From an uncultured Collinsella sp. (GTDB lineage Bacteria > Actinomycetota > Coriobacteriia > Coriobacteriales > Coriobacteriaceae): a DNA stretch of 64,000 nucleotides. The notes beneath the pieces are model-generated. The model did not search any database and was not told where the DNA came from. It was given only the letters and a program-made list of their open reading frames with translations. Position numbers and translations under genes: made by a program. Of the stretch, positions 16,742-26,099 are shown piece after piece. Location: positions 62,001 to 126,000 of the forward strand of contig CAAEUX010000102.1 of NCBI GenBank assembly GCA_900759335.1, given 5' to 3'. Position 1 is the stretch's first letter, and every line of letters starts with the position of its first letter.

Positions 16742-17740
16742 TTGGCACGATCTTCGGGTTTCTCCACAAATCTGAATACCAAGCGACAATCAACGGGTAT
16801 GCGCCCGTTGATTGTTTTCAGCCTGATTTCGGTGTTGCTGCTCACGTTTTACATCCGCGAGGGCGAGGCAGGACCGATTCATGCCGTGCGCTCGGGCGTG
16901 ACGACGATTACCTCGCCGGTGCGCTTTGTGGGTTCGGCCGTGGCGGCTCCCTTCAATGCGATCGGCAACGTGTTCTCTAACCTAACGGCGTCGCAGGACA
17001 CGCTCGACGAGCTCAAGAAACAAAACGAGGAGCTGACCTCTAAGGTTGCTGAGCTCTCCGAGGCTCAAAAGACCGCTGAGCGTCTGGAGGGGCTGGTCGG
17101 CCTGCAGTCGACCTACAACCTTAAATCGACCGCAGCTCGTATCGTTGGTGCCTCGGGCGATGCCTGGACCTCGACCGTCACGATTGATAAGGGTTCTGCC
17201 GACGGGCTTACCATCAACATGCCTGTGACGAGTTCGGCCGGTGTTATCGGCCAGATCATCGAAGTCTCGGCCAAAACGTCCACCGTGCGCCTGATTGGCG
17301 ACGAGAACTCCGGCGTATCCGCCATGGTGCAGGACACGCGCGCCCAGGGCATGCTGCAGGGTCAGGCTGACGGCACGCTGCGTCTTGAGTACGTGAGCGT
17401 CGACTCCGATGTTAAGGTTGGCGACATCATCGTGACCTCGGGCATCGGTGGCGTGTTCCCCAAGGGTCTACCGCTCGGCACCGTCTCGTCGGTTGAGAAA
17501 TCGGCAAACGATGTGTACTACACCATTGTGGTGCGCGCTCAGACGACGGCCGAGAACAACGAGGAAGTGCTGGTCATTACCTCGCTGACCGACGAACAGT
17601 CGGCCTCGGATGAGGACGTGAGTACGGCCAACAGCACGCCGCAGGGAACGTCGCGCGATGCTGCGACCAAGACGAAGGACGAGAGTTCGGATGACAGTTC
17701 CGACACGTCCGAGACGACCGATTCCGGCTCGAGCGAATAG
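16742..17740 (+). CDS. mreC: Rod shape-determining protein MreC
   Basis: Bitopic elongasome scaffold that activates PBP2/RodA. The 332-aa protein has a cytosolic N-terminus, one transmembrane helix at about 22-40, a coiled coil at about 75-115 and the two beta-barrel domains (ARIVGASGDAWTSTVTID, VGDIIVTSGIGGVFPKGLPL). The last 50 residues are a low-complexity Ser/Asp/Thr tail, outside the cell. It starts at TTG 16742 after AAGGTGG. Confidence 0.94.
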   Translation: MARSSGFSTNLNTKRQSTGMRPLIVFSLISVLLLTFYIREGEAGPIHAVRSGVTTITSPVRFVGSAVAAPFNAIGNVFSNLTASQDTLDELKKQNEELTSKVAELSEAQKTAERLEGLVGLQSTYNLKSTAARIVGASGDAWTSTVTIDKGSADGLTINMPVTSSAGVIGQIIEVSAKTSTVRLIGDENSGVSAMVQDTRAQGMLQGQADGTLRLEYVSVDSDVKVGDIIVTSGIGGVFPKGLPLGTVSSVEKSANDVYYTIVVRAQTTAENNEEVLVITSLTDEQSASDEDVSTANSTPQGTSRDAATKTKDESSDDSSDTSETTDSGSSE

Positions 17741-17745
17741 GGGGC

Positions 17746-18318
17746 ATGTCCATGGATCTACACGAGCAGGGGATGAGCTCCCGTACGTTTGTAATCGCCG
17801 CCATCGTGTGCGTGCTGCTGCAGGCAGGCCTGGCACCGCAGATCTCCATTGCGGGCGGTCGCGTCAACTTCATGATTATCCTGGTGTGCCTAAGCGTGTT
17901 CTCGGGCGACCCGACCCGTGCCGTCGTGTGCGGTTTTTGCAGCGGCTTGTTTTATGACCTGTCCGCTGCCGTGCCGGTGGGCGTTATGTCGCTCCTGCTG
18001 ACCGTGGGTTCTTTTGCCCTGGTGCACAGCGCCGTCGGTCAGACGGGCGGTACCCCGAGCGCGCGCGGCGTCACTGTGGGCGCCTTTGCGCTCGTCATTA
18101 ATGTGATCTACAGCATCATCTTGCTGTTTATGGGTTTGGAGACGAGCTTTGTCGTGGCGATCTTCGGCCATGCGCTGCCGTCCTCGATCCTGACGGGTCT
18201 GGTTGCCATTCCGTTTTTGATGTCCGGCGTCGTGCCGCAGTCCGGCTATGGATTCTCCGCACGTGGCGGACGCCAGGCGGGTATGCGCTTTAAGCCCAAG
18301 ACCCGCAAGCTCAAATAG
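17746..18318 (+). CDS. mreD: Rod shape-determining protein MreD
   Basis: Polytopic inner-membrane partner of MreC, 190 aa, made up of about five hydrophobic segments. MreD proteins are weakly conserved, so the call rests on hydrophobicity, length and its place between mreC and the PBP2 gene. The ATG follows GGGGG; a second ATG two codons later is possible. The C-terminal tail is basic. Confidence 0.85.
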   Translation: MSMDLHEQGMSSRTFVIAAIVCVLLQAGLAPQISIAGGRVNFMIILVCLSVFSGDPTRAVVCGFCSGLFYDLSAAVPVGVMSLLLTVGSFALVHSAVGQTGGTPSARGVTVGAFALVINVIYSIILLFMGLETSFVVAIFGHALPSSILTGLVAIPFLMSGVVPQSGYGFSARGGRQAGMRFKPKTRKLK

Positions 18319-18331
18319 GGGAGGCCCGTAG

Positions 18332-20401
18332 ATGTCTTCCCAGTTGACGGTTATTATCGCCGGTATCGTGCTGGTTGTGGCCATCGTGGTCGCGCTGGTC
18401 ATCATGCGTCGTGGCGATTCCCGTTTTACCTACGATACGCAGCATGGAACGGCCCCGCGCGCCACCGAGGGCGAGGGCAATACCGCGGCGACCGCCTTTA
18501 AGGGCCGCTTTTCCATCCTCACCACGGGTGTGGGCGCGATGTTTGCGGCGCTTGCCGTCAAGCTGTGGGGCATGCAGATGGTCTCATCGGACTATTACGA
18601 GAAGCAGGCCAATAGTAATCAGACTCGCACCGTTACAACACCCGCTGTGCGCGGTCGCATCCTCGACCGCAATGGCGTGGCGCTTGTCCAGAACCGTCCC
18701 TCACTTGCTGTCGTGGCCTACCGCGACCTTGCCGAGGATGAGGTTCTGGTTCGCCATCTTGCCAACGTGCTTGGAATGCCTTACGTGGCGGTCCTTCGCA
18801 ATATTCAGGACAATACAGAGGGCGCTCAGAGCCTGCATACCATCGCGACGGACGTCCGTCGCTCCACGGTTGCCTATATTCAGGAGCATGCCGGCGAGTT
18901 CCCGGGCGTCAAGATTGCCGAGCGTACCGAGCGCCAGTATCCATATGGCGAGACGGCATGCCATATCTTGGGCTATACCGGCACCATTACCTCCGAGCAG
19001 CTCGAGGCCCAGAATAAGAAAACCTCTGGCGATGATGATGCTTCTGCTGGCAAGATTACGTACCAGTCGGGCGATATCGTGGGCCAGGCGGGCGTTGAGA
19101 GCTACTACGAAAACTTGCTGCAGGGTATTCGTGGCGAGCAGACCGTCAAGGTCGATGCATCGGGCAATGTGACCGGTCAGGCCGGCGCTGTGCCCGCGAA
19201 GGCCGGCTCCGACATTAAGCTCACGCTCGACCTTAAGATCCAGCAGGCCTGTGAGACGGCGCTGGCGAGCGCTATCGAGCTTGCCAAGACCACCGGCTAC
19301 AGCAATGCCGGCAACGGCGCTGTGGTGTGTCTCGATCCCAACAATGGCGAGATCCTGGGCATGGCGAGCGAGCCCAAGTTTGATCCGTCCGTCTTTATCG
19401 GCGGCGTCTCAAATGACGTGTGGACCGAGCTCAATGATGACAAGGGTTCGCACCCGCTGCTCAACCGCGCCATTAGCGGACAGTACATGTCGGCCTCGAC
19501 CATCAAGCCGCTCTCGGCACTGGCCGGTCTTGAGTTTGGAACCTACACGTCGGGGCAGACGACCAACTGCACGGGTTATTGGACGGGTCTGGGCAAATCT
19601 TGGGGCAAGTACTGCTGGCTGCATTCCGGCCACGGCACCATGACGCTGCAGTCGGGTATCGCCAACTCGTGCGACCCTGTCTTCTACGACATGGGCAAGG
19701 CGTTCTTTTATGACGAGCAACATCCCGAGGGTCTGCAGGAGGTCTTTCGTCGCTGGGGTCTAGGCAAGACCTGCGGTATCGATCTGCCGAGTGAGGGCGC
19801 GGGCCGTATTCCCGATGCCGAGTGGAAAGAGTCGTACTTCACCGACGCATCTGCCGAGGACCGCAAGTGGAATGCCGGCGATATGACCAACATTGCCATC
19901 GGTCAGGGCGACATCCTGGTGACGCCCCTGCAGATGGCGTGCGCCTATATGGGTCTTGCCAACGGCGGCAAACAGTACGTGCCTCACGTGTTTTTGTCTG
20001 CCGTGTCGCGCGATGGCGACGGCGATGCCTATAAGTACAACGGCAAGGGCAAGAAGAAGCGCCTGGAGGCCAAGATCAACAGCGATTCGGATTTGGCTCT
20101 TGTTCGCAACGGCATGCACGATGTGATTTACACGGCATCGACGTCCCTGGCGGCTCACTTTGGCACCCTGACGCCGCAGGTATACGGCAAGTCGGGCACG
20201 GGCGAGAAAAGCGGCGAGGACGAATATGCGTGGTTCTGCGCCTATGCACCGGCCGATGACCCCAAGTATGTCATCGCTACTGTCCTGGAGCAGGGCGGCG
20301 GCGGCTCAGATACCGCGATGCATGTCGTGCGCGACGTGCTCGGCGTGATTTATGACGAGCCCGATACCTCTTCGGCCTCGGGCGATTCTTCGGTTCGATA
20401 G
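18332..20401 (+). CDS. mrdA: Penicillin-binding protein 2 (elongasome transpeptidase)
   Basis: Class B PBP that cross-links new side-wall peptidoglycan with RodA. Of 689 aa: a very short N-terminal helix (3-25), a second hydrophobic segment near 65-85, the pedestal domain (RGRILDRNGVALVQNRPSL) and the transpeptidase domain. Catalytic motifs are STIK (Ser about 389, Lys about 392), an SxD-type motif in NSCDPVFYD, and KSGTGE (Lys about 620). The two N-terminal hydrophobic stretches differ from the single anchor usual in the family. AGGGGAGG gives a strong ribosome binding site. Confidence 0.94.
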   Translation: MSSQLTVIIAGIVLVVAIVVALVIMRRGDSRFTYDTQHGTAPRATEGEGNTAATAFKGRFSILTTGVGAMFAALAVKLWGMQMVSSDYYEKQANSNQTRTVTTPAVRGRILDRNGVALVQNRPSLAVVAYRDLAEDEVLVRHLANVLGMPYVAVLRNIQDNTEGAQSLHTIATDVRRSTVAYIQEHAGEFPGVKIAERTERQYPYGETACHILGYTGTITSEQLEAQNKKTSGDDDASAGKITYQSGDIVGQAGVESYYENLLQGIRGEQTVKVDASGNVTGQAGAVPAKAGSDIKLTLDLKIQQACETALASAIELAKTTGYSNAGNGAVVCLDPNNGEILGMASEPKFDPSVFIGGVSNDVWTELNDDKGSHPLLNRAISGQYMSASTIKPLSALAGLEFGTYTSGQTTNCTGYWTGLGKSWGKYCWLHSGHGTMTLQSGIANSCDPVFYDMGKAFFYDEQHPEGLQEVFRRWGLGKTCGIDLPSEGAGRIPDAEWKESYFTDASAEDRKWNAGDMTNIAIGQGDILVTPLQMACAYMGLANGGKQYVPHVFLSAVSRDGDGDAYKYNGKGKKKRLEAKINSDSDLALVRNGMHDVIYTASTSLAAHFGTLTPQVYGKSGTGEKSGEDEYAWFCAYAPADDPKYVIATVLEQGGGGSDTAMHVVRDVLGVIYDEPDTSSASGDSSVR

Positions 20402-20410
20402 GAGGTTGCG

Positions 20411-21637
20411 ATGGATTTTTCTCCGGCGGATCTGTTCCGTTCAACCAAGACCGGCTCTCGCAGCAGCCTGGACCGCGTCAACAAGCAACTTTCGGCCTCG
20501 CGTGGCACGTTTCGCCAAAAAGTGCATATCGGTGTGCTCGTGGCTACTGTGGCGCTCGTCGCCTACGGTGCCATCATTATCTGGTCGGCTTCGCAGTTTA
20601 AGGCCGATGCTTCGTTCTCGCGCCATCTGCTGGGAATTGGCATCGGCACGGTGCTGGCGGTGCTGGTCTGGCGCTCCGACCTGCGCGGTATTTCCAATTT
20701 CTCGACGGCGTTGCTCGTCATCGACCTGATCGTGATCCTCTCGCCCAAGATTCCGGGTCTGTCCTATACGGGCGGTCTGGGCATGACGGGCTGGATCAAG
20801 ATTCCCGGTATCGGCTTGACATTCCAGCCGGTTGAGCTTGCCAAGCTCATCACCATCTTCTTTATTGCTACGCTTGGCTCGCAGTATAACGGTCGCATCG
20901 ATACCGTTCGCGACTACGTCAAGCTCTGCGGCATGCTGTCCATTCCGTTTTTGGCCGTCGTTGCCATGGGCGACCTGGGCTCGGGCCTGGTCGTGCTGGT
21001 TTCGGGCGCCATCGTCATCTGTATGAGCGGTGCACGCCGCGAATGGGTGCTGTCGACCCTGGCCCTGCTCGTGGGCCTGGTGGCCCTCGTCCTGGCGCTC
21101 GATTCTGTCTTTGATTCGTTGCTCGGCCACGATGTGCTCATCAAACAGTATCAGATGAACCGTCTGACGGTCTTTATCGACCCCGATAATGCCGATTCGG
21201 ACGATGCGTACAATCTGCAGCAGTCGTTGATCGCGGTCGGCTCGGGCGGCTTCTTTGGTAAGGGCCTGGGGCATGCGACGCAGTCGGCCGGCGGCTTTCT
21301 GCCTGAGTTCCACACCGACTTCGTCTTCGCCTTTTTGTCCGAGACCTTTGGCTTCTGCGGCTCCTTTTTGCTGCTGTGCTTGTACGTACTGCTCATCTTC
21401 TCGACGATCCGCGTTGCCTTTAAGTGCGAGTCTCTGTTCCTACGCTTATCATGCGTAGGTATCGTCGGCATGTGGGCGTTCCAGACCTTCGAAAACATCG
21501 GCATGTGCATCGGCATGATGCCGATTACCGGTATTCCGCTACCGTTTATTAGCTTCGGTTCGTCTTCGATGATGATTCAGCTGCTGACGGTGGGTATCGT
21601 ACAATCCATATGGCGGCATCGTTCGGGCGCCGCGTAA
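20411..21637 (+). CDS. rodA: Peptidoglycan glycosyltransferase RodA (SEDS family)
   Basis: Polymerises lipid II into glycan strands for side-wall growth. The 408-aa polytopic protein shows the SEDS signatures FQPVELAKL, the catalytic-region LPEFHTDFVFAFLSE and the C-terminal GIPLPFISFGSSSM. It lies nine bases after mrdA with a perfect AGGAGG, which fits the paired RodA-PBP2 enzyme, so RodA rather than FtsW is preferred. The N-terminal 35 residues are cytosolic and basic. Confidence 0.94.
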   Translation: MDFSPADLFRSTKTGSRSSLDRVNKQLSASRGTFRQKVHIGVLVATVALVAYGAIIIWSASQFKADASFSRHLLGIGIGTVLAVLVWRSDLRGISNFSTALLVIDLIVILSPKIPGLSYTGGLGMTGWIKIPGIGLTFQPVELAKLITIFFIATLGSQYNGRIDTVRDYVKLCGMLSIPFLAVVAMGDLGSGLVVLVSGAIVICMSGARREWVLSTLALLVGLVALVLALDSVFDSLLGHDVLIKQYQMNRLTVFIDPDNADSDDAYNLQQSLIAVGSGGFFGKGLGHATQSAGGFLPEFHTDFVFAFLSETFGFCGSFLLLCLYVLLIFSTIRVAFKCESLFLRLSCVGIVGMWAFQTFENIGMCIGMMPITGIPLPFISFGSSSMMIQLLTVGIVQSIWRHRSGAA

Positions 21638-21655
21638 CCGCTGGAGGGGTTTGCT

Positions 21656-22585
21656 ATGAAAATTCCCGTAGATAAGCTGACCCGCGCTTTTAAGATGGGC
21701 GCGTCCGTTAAGAAGGATTCCGATACGCCGGTGCGCATCTCGGTCTATCTGGATTCGTCCGCCTCGCGCTTTCTGGCCGAGACGGTGCGTGACGCCTTTG
21801 TGCCGCAGACGACCTCGGGCATTGTGCGCGTCGAGCGTCTGGGGGAGGAGCGAATAGCTCCAAAGACCGATACCGATGTGGTGCTGGTGCTCTCGTGTGG
21901 TTCCGACCGCTTGGAGAGTGCCGTGCAGGAGCTCGTGATCGCCGGTGCGCCCGTGTGCGTGCTTGCCGAGTCTGCTGTGGAGGTGCCGTTTATCGAGGAG
22001 TCCACGCCCATGCTCGGCGTGGTAGCGGCAACCGATAAGACGTATCTGCTCGAGACGCTTGCCCGCTGGATTCTCGATCGCACCGACAAGGAAACGGCCT
22101 TTGCGGCGAACTTTGCCTTCATGCGCATCGCGGCGGCCAATCGTATCATCACCTCGTGCGCGCTCACCAATATGGCGACCGGTGCGCTGGTGTTTTTGCC
22201 GGGCGCCGATTATCCCGTTATGGCGCTGGCGCAGGTGGGCATGCTCTTTGAGCTCGCTGCCGTCTTTGGACGCGGCATTAAGCCCGAGCGCTGCTACGAG
22301 GTCGCGGGCGTGCTTGCCGGCGGCTTGGTGATCCGCGCGGTCACCCGCGCGCTCGTCAAGCAGACGCCGCATATTGGGTTTGCCGTCAAGGCGCTCACTG
22401 CTGCCGCGGGCACCTATGGCATGGGCCGTGCGCTCGTTTCGCTCTACGAGCGCGATGTCGACTACAGCCGTGCCAACGAGGTGGTCACTGCCACGTTCTC
22501 CCGCGTTCGCAATCTGGTGACCACGGTCGCGGGCGCTACCCGTCCTATAGCGTCCTACCAAGACGCATCCGATCTCGCTGCTTAG
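21656..22585 (+). CDS. DUF697 family protein
   Basis: A 309-aa protein 18 bases after rodA. Residues about 20-130 look like a Rossmann-type domain (RISVYLDSSASRFLAETV; VVLVLSCGS). Residues about 160-290 match the YcjF/DUF697 pattern: NRIITSCALTNMATGALVFL, LPGADYPVMALAQVGML and an Ala/Gly-rich hydrophobic hairpin. The family's function is not known; in other bacteria it is fused to or found beside GTPases. Here it bridges the elongasome and radical SAM genes in one transcript. Confidence 0.75.
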   Translation: MKIPVDKLTRAFKMGASVKKDSDTPVRISVYLDSSASRFLAETVRDAFVPQTTSGIVRVERLGEERIAPKTDTDVVLVLSCGSDRLESAVQELVIAGAPVCVLAESAVEVPFIEESTPMLGVVAATDKTYLLETLARWILDRTDKETAFAANFAFMRIAAANRIITSCALTNMATGALVFLPGADYPVMALAQVGMLFELAAVFGRGIKPERCYEVAGVLAGGLVIRAVTRALVKQTPHIGFAVKALTAAAGTYGMGRALVSLYERDVDYSRANEVVTATFSRVRNLVTTVAGATRPIASYQDASDLAA

Positions 22586-22595
22586 GGGTTTTCCG

Positions 22596-24473
22596 TTGCG
22601 CGTTCCGTACCAAGATTGTTTTCATTTAATTGAGCCGTTGCTCGCCAAGGTCGAGAAGCCGAGTCGCTATATCGATCACGAGTGGGGCACGCTTTCCAAG
22701 GCCGATGCCGACTACCGTTGCTGCCTGATCTATCCGGATGTGTACGAGGTCGGTCTGCCCAACCAGGGTATCGCCATCCTCTACAACATCCTTAACCAGG
22801 CCGAGGGCATCTCCTGCGAACGTGGCTATGTGCCGTGGCCCGATATGGGTGATGCCATGCGCGAGGCAGGCATTCCGCTGCTCTCGCTCGAGGGTGCAGC
22901 GCCGGTCGCTTCGTTTGATATCGTCGGTTTGCATGTGCCGCACGAGATGGCGGTGACGAACTTCCTCGAGGCTCTCGACCTCGCTGGCATTCCGCTGTTA
23001 GCGGCTGACCGCACCGAGGACGACCCCATTATCATCGCCGGCGGCCCCTCGGTGTACAACCCCGAGCCGTACGCGGCCTTCTTCGATGCCATCCTCATCG
23101 GTGAGGGCGAGGAATCGCTGCTCGAGACCTGCCAGCTGCATCGTCGCCTGCGTGATGAAGGAGTCCCGCGCGCGCAGATTGTCGAGCAGCTTGCATCCAT
23201 TGCCGGCAACTACGTGCCGTCGCTCTATGAGGTTCGTCACGACGAGCCCTGCTCGCCGCATGGCTACACCGTGCCGCGTGAAGGCAAGGATGCGCCGACC
23301 GTGGTCTACAAGCGCGTCGTTGAGGATTTCGGCGCCACGAATCCGCTGTCGCAGTCGTGCGTGCTCTATGCGCAGCTGGTTCACGACCGCCTGTCTATCG
23401 AGATCCTGCGCGGCTGCGCCCGCGGCTGTCGTTTTTGTCAGGCCGGCATGACGTATCGCCCAGTGCGCGAGCGCTCGGCCGACCAGATTGTCTCGTCGGT
23501 GATTCAGGGTCTGGAAAAGACTGGCTATGACGAGGTGTCGCTGACCTCGCTCTCCACGACCGACCACTCCTGCATTCGCGACGTGCTCGGCAGGCTCAAC
23601 CGTCGCCTGGAGGATACGGGTATTCGCGTGTCTATTCCGTCGCAGCGCCTGGATTCGTTTGGCGTGGATATGGCCGAGTCGGTTGCCGGCGAAAAGAAGG
23701 GCGGCCTGACGTTCGCGCCCGAGGCCGGCAGCCAGCGCATGCGCGACATCATTAACAAGAACGTGACCGAGGAGGACCTGGACCGTGCGGCCAAGGCGGC
23801 CTTCGAGGCCGGCTGGAACCGCATGAAGCTCTACTTTATGATGGGCCTTCCCGGCGAGCGCGACGAGGACATCGTGGCCATCGCCAATCTGGCCGATCAC
23901 GTGCTGGAGCTCGGTCGTTCCGTGGTGCCCAAGGCTCGTCGCGGCTCGATCTCGGTGTCGATCTCGGTTTCGGTCTTTATCCCCAAGGCTGCCACGCCGT
24001 TCCAGTGGTGCCCGCAGCTCGATTACGACGACGTCAAACGTCGCCAGAAGTTGCTTATCACGAGCGTTCGCAACCGTGCCGTCCGCGTGCATTACCACGA
24101 TGCCGAGACCTCGCTCATCGAGGCCGCACTGTCCCGCGCCGGTCGTGACATGACGCCCGTCATCATCGACGCTTGGCGCTCGGGCTCTCGCTTTGACGCC
24201 TGGGTAGAGCATTTCTCGCTCGATAACTGGAAGGAGGCTGCTGCCAAAAACGGCATCGACCTCAATGAGCTCGTGCACCTGCCCTACGAGTTGGACTGGC
24301 GCCTGCCGTGGGAGCACGTGAGCCCCGGCTGCACACGCGGCTTTCTCGAGCGCGAGTACCGTCGCTCGCTCGAGGGCGTCACGACTCCCGACTGCACCCG
24401 CACGTCGTGCACCGGCTGCGGGATCTGCCCCACGCTCCACGCCAAGAATGTATTGATGGGTGATCGCGCATGA
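22596..24473 (+). CDS. B12-binding-type radical SAM protein (TIGR03960-like)
   Basis: A 625-aa radical SAM enzyme. An N-terminal domain resembling cobalamin-binding folds (CCLIYPDVYEVGLPNQGIAI) is followed by the SAM cluster motif CARGCRFC (Cys 274, 278, 281). Further on are the barrel segments SLTSLSTTDHSCI and FAPEAGSQRMRDIINK, and a C-terminal Cys-rich stretch (CTRTSCTGCGICP). The typical DxHxxG cobalamin motif is not obvious. It overlaps the next gene by four bases; in some bacteria the two are fused. The substrate is unknown, possibly a ribosomal or tRNA target. It starts at TTG 22596 after AGGGG. Confidence 0.85.
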   Translation: MRVPYQDCFHLIEPLLAKVEKPSRYIDHEWGTLSKADADYRCCLIYPDVYEVGLPNQGIAILYNILNQAEGISCERGYVPWPDMGDAMREAGIPLLSLEGAAPVASFDIVGLHVPHEMAVTNFLEALDLAGIPLLAADRTEDDPIIIAGGPSVYNPEPYAAFFDAILIGEGEESLLETCQLHRRLRDEGVPRAQIVEQLASIAGNYVPSLYEVRHDEPCSPHGYTVPREGKDAPTVVYKRVVEDFGATNPLSQSCVLYAQLVHDRLSIEILRGCARGCRFCQAGMTYRPVRERSADQIVSSVIQGLEKTGYDEVSLTSLSTTDHSCIRDVLGRLNRRLEDTGIRVSIPSQRLDSFGVDMAESVAGEKKGGLTFAPEAGSQRMRDIINKNVTEEDLDRAAKAAFEAGWNRMKLYFMMGLPGERDEDIVAIANLADHVLELGRSVVPKARRGSISVSISVSVFIPKAATPFQWCPQLDYDDVKRRQKLLITSVRNRAVRVHYHDAETSLIEAALSRAGRDMTPVIIDAWRSGSRFDAWVEHFSLDNWKEAAAKNGIDLNELVHLPYELDWRLPWEHVSPGCTRGFLEREYRRSLEGVTTPDCTRTSCTGCGICPTLHAKNVLMGDRA

Positions 24474-25282
24474 GTGAGCGCCTGACCGACAACCCCTCGC
24501 TCTTTAGGCTTCGTGTTCGCTATGGCAAGCGCGATCGCCTTAAGTACCTGGGCCATCTCGAAGTGATCCATACCATTGAGCGCATCGTGCGCCGTGCGGG
24601 ACTTCCCTATGCCGTCACGCAGGGCTTCTCTCCGCACATGCGCGTGGGCTTCTCTTCGGCGCTACCGGTGGGTACGTCGTCGACATGTGAGTGGTATGAC
24701 CTGTTTATGACCGAGTTCGTGGCGCTCGACGAGGCGTTTGGGCGCCTGGCTGCGGCGTCTCCGGCCGATCTGGCGCCCATCGAGGCGGCGTACATCGACG
24801 TGCGCACGCCGGCGTTGACGGCGCAGCTCACGCGCCTGTCGTATCGCATCGACCTGCATCTGGACCCCGAGGCGCCCGTAAGCGCCGACGAGGTGCATCG
24901 TGCGATCGACACGCTGCGCGCGGGCCATGGCATCGACTACGCGCGCGGAAAAAAGAGCAAGCGCTTGGATTTGGATCACACGCTCGTGGGCTATGAGCTC
25001 ACGGCGGGGGAGCGCCCGGACCATTTGGTGCTCATGCTCGACACCCATGCCGACAACGAGGGCTCCATGCGTCCGGAAATTTTGCTTTCTGCTGCTGATG
25101 TTTTGTTGCAGGGCTTGACCCCGGGCGTGGATGCACCTATTGTTTCCACCGGTATGCAAGACCTCGTGACCATCTGCTCCTACGATGTCGAGCGTCAGAA
25201 TCAAGCATGCGAGGACGACGAGGGCCGACTCGTCAGCCCCATACCTGTGCGAACTTGTGGATTTGCTCCACATACTCGTTGA
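24470..25282 (+). CDS. TIGR03936 family radical SAM-associated protein (DUF2344)
   Basis: A 270-aa protein that partners the preceding radical SAM enzyme. Its N-terminus (RLRVRYGKRDRLKYLGHLEV) and the AVTQGFSPHMRVGFSSALPVG segment are the family hallmarks. It shares an ATGA overlap with the upstream gene, so translation is coupled. The family is often followed by a ribonuclease E/G gene and rplU-rpmA; here the ribonuclease gene is missing. The 3' end overlaps the -35 box of the rplU promoter. Confidence 0.85.
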   Translation: MSERLTDNPSLFRLRVRYGKRDRLKYLGHLEVIHTIERIVRRAGLPYAVTQGFSPHMRVGFSSALPVGTSSTCEWYDLFMTEFVALDEAFGRLAAASPADLAPIEAAYIDVRTPALTAQLTRLSYRIDLHLDPEAPVSADEVHRAIDTLRAGHGIDYARGKKSKRLDLDHTLVGYELTAGERPDHLVLMLDTHADNEGSMRPEILLSAADVLLQGLTPGVDAPIVSTGMQDLVTICSYDVERQNQACEDDEGRLVSPIPVRTCGFAPHTR

Positions 25283-25307
25283 CGGGGTTATTTTCGCCTG
25301 CTACTAT
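25279..25307 (+). promoter_or_regulatory. Promoter of rplU-rpmA
   Basis: TTGACG (25279-25284), a 17-base spacer and TACTAT (25302-25307), close to the consensus. The -35 overlaps the stop codon of the upstream gene. Confidence 0.8.
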
Positions 25308-25349
25308 ATTCGGCTGTTGCACTAACTGATGCATGAAGGGCAAGTAAAC

Positions 25350-25724
25350 ATGTACGCAATCGTTAACACGGGCGGCAAGCAGTACAAGGTCGCCACCGAC
25401 GATGTCATCACCGTCGAGAAGATCGAGGGCAATGAGGGCGACAAGGTCACCCTGCCGGTTATCTTCCTCAACGATGGTAAGAAGATCGTCACCGATCCCG
25501 ACAAGCTGGCCAAGGCCAAGGTTACCGCTCAGATCGTTGAGCAGTTCAAGGGCGAGAAGCAGCTGGTCTTCAAGTTCCACAAGCGTAAGCGCTATCGTCG
25601 TCTGAAGGGTCACCGTCAGCAGCTCACCAAGCTGAAGATCGTGAAGGTCCAGGCTACCTCCCGCGCCAAGAAGGCTGTCAAGGCAGAGGCTGAGGCTGTT
25701 GCCGAGGCTCCCGTCGCCGAGTAG
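25350..25724 (+). CDS. rplU: 50S ribosomal protein L21
   Basis: Large-subunit protein binding 23S rRNA. 124 aa, beginning MYAIVNTGGKQYKVA, with the RRLKGHRQQLTKLKI C-terminal RNA-binding segment. ATG 25350 is chosen because the family starts there. It ends in an Ala/Glu-rich tail of about 20 residues that many relatives lack. Confidence 0.97.
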   Translation: MYAIVNTGGKQYKVATDDVITVEKIEGNEGDKVTLPVIFLNDGKKIVTDPDKLAKAKVTAQIVEQFKGEKQLVFKFHKRKRYRRLKGHRQQLTKLKIVKVQATSRAKKAVKAEAEAVAEAPVAE

Positions 25725-25757
25725 ATTACACTCGTAACGAAAGAGTAGGTATACACA

Positions 25758-26015
25758 ATGGCACACAAAAAAGGACTCGGTTCCTCCCGTAATGGCCGTG
25801 ACTCCCGCGGTCAGCGCCTTGGCACGAAGCGCTATGCCGGCCAGACGGTAACCACGGGCACGATTCTCGTCCGTCAGCACGGCACGCACATCCACCCGGG
25901 TGAGAACGTTGGCCGTGGTAAGGACGACACGCTGTTCGCGCTGGTCGACGGTACCGTTGAGTTCCACAAGGGTATCAAGCACAGGGTCAGCGTACGCCCG
26001 CTCGCGAACGCGTAA
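25758..26015 (+). CDS. rpmA: 50S ribosomal protein L27
   Basis: An 85-aa large-subunit protein near the peptidyl transferase centre. It starts MAHKKGLGSSRNGRDS, so there is no N-terminal extension needing cleavage as in Firmicutes. The core GTHIHPGENVGRGKDDTLFA is typical. Confidence 0.97.
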   Translation: MAHKKGLGSSRNGRDSRGQRLGTKRYAGQTVTTGTILVRQHGTHIHPGENVGRGKDDTLFALVDGTVEFHKGIKHRVSVRPLANA

Positions 26016-26040
26016 TTCACCCTTCATAGAGCACATATGT

Positions 26041-26083
26041 GGGAGGCACTTGAGTTTTAGGATTCAAGGGTCTCCCTCTTTTT
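26041..26083 (+). terminator. Terminator between rpmA and obgE
   Basis: GGGAG and CTCCC enclose a second stem (CTTGA with TTCAAG), followed by TCTTTTT. It may be partial, since obgE has no strong promoter of its own in view. Confidence 0.65.
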
Positions 26084-26099
26084 GTAGGAGGCGATTCTG

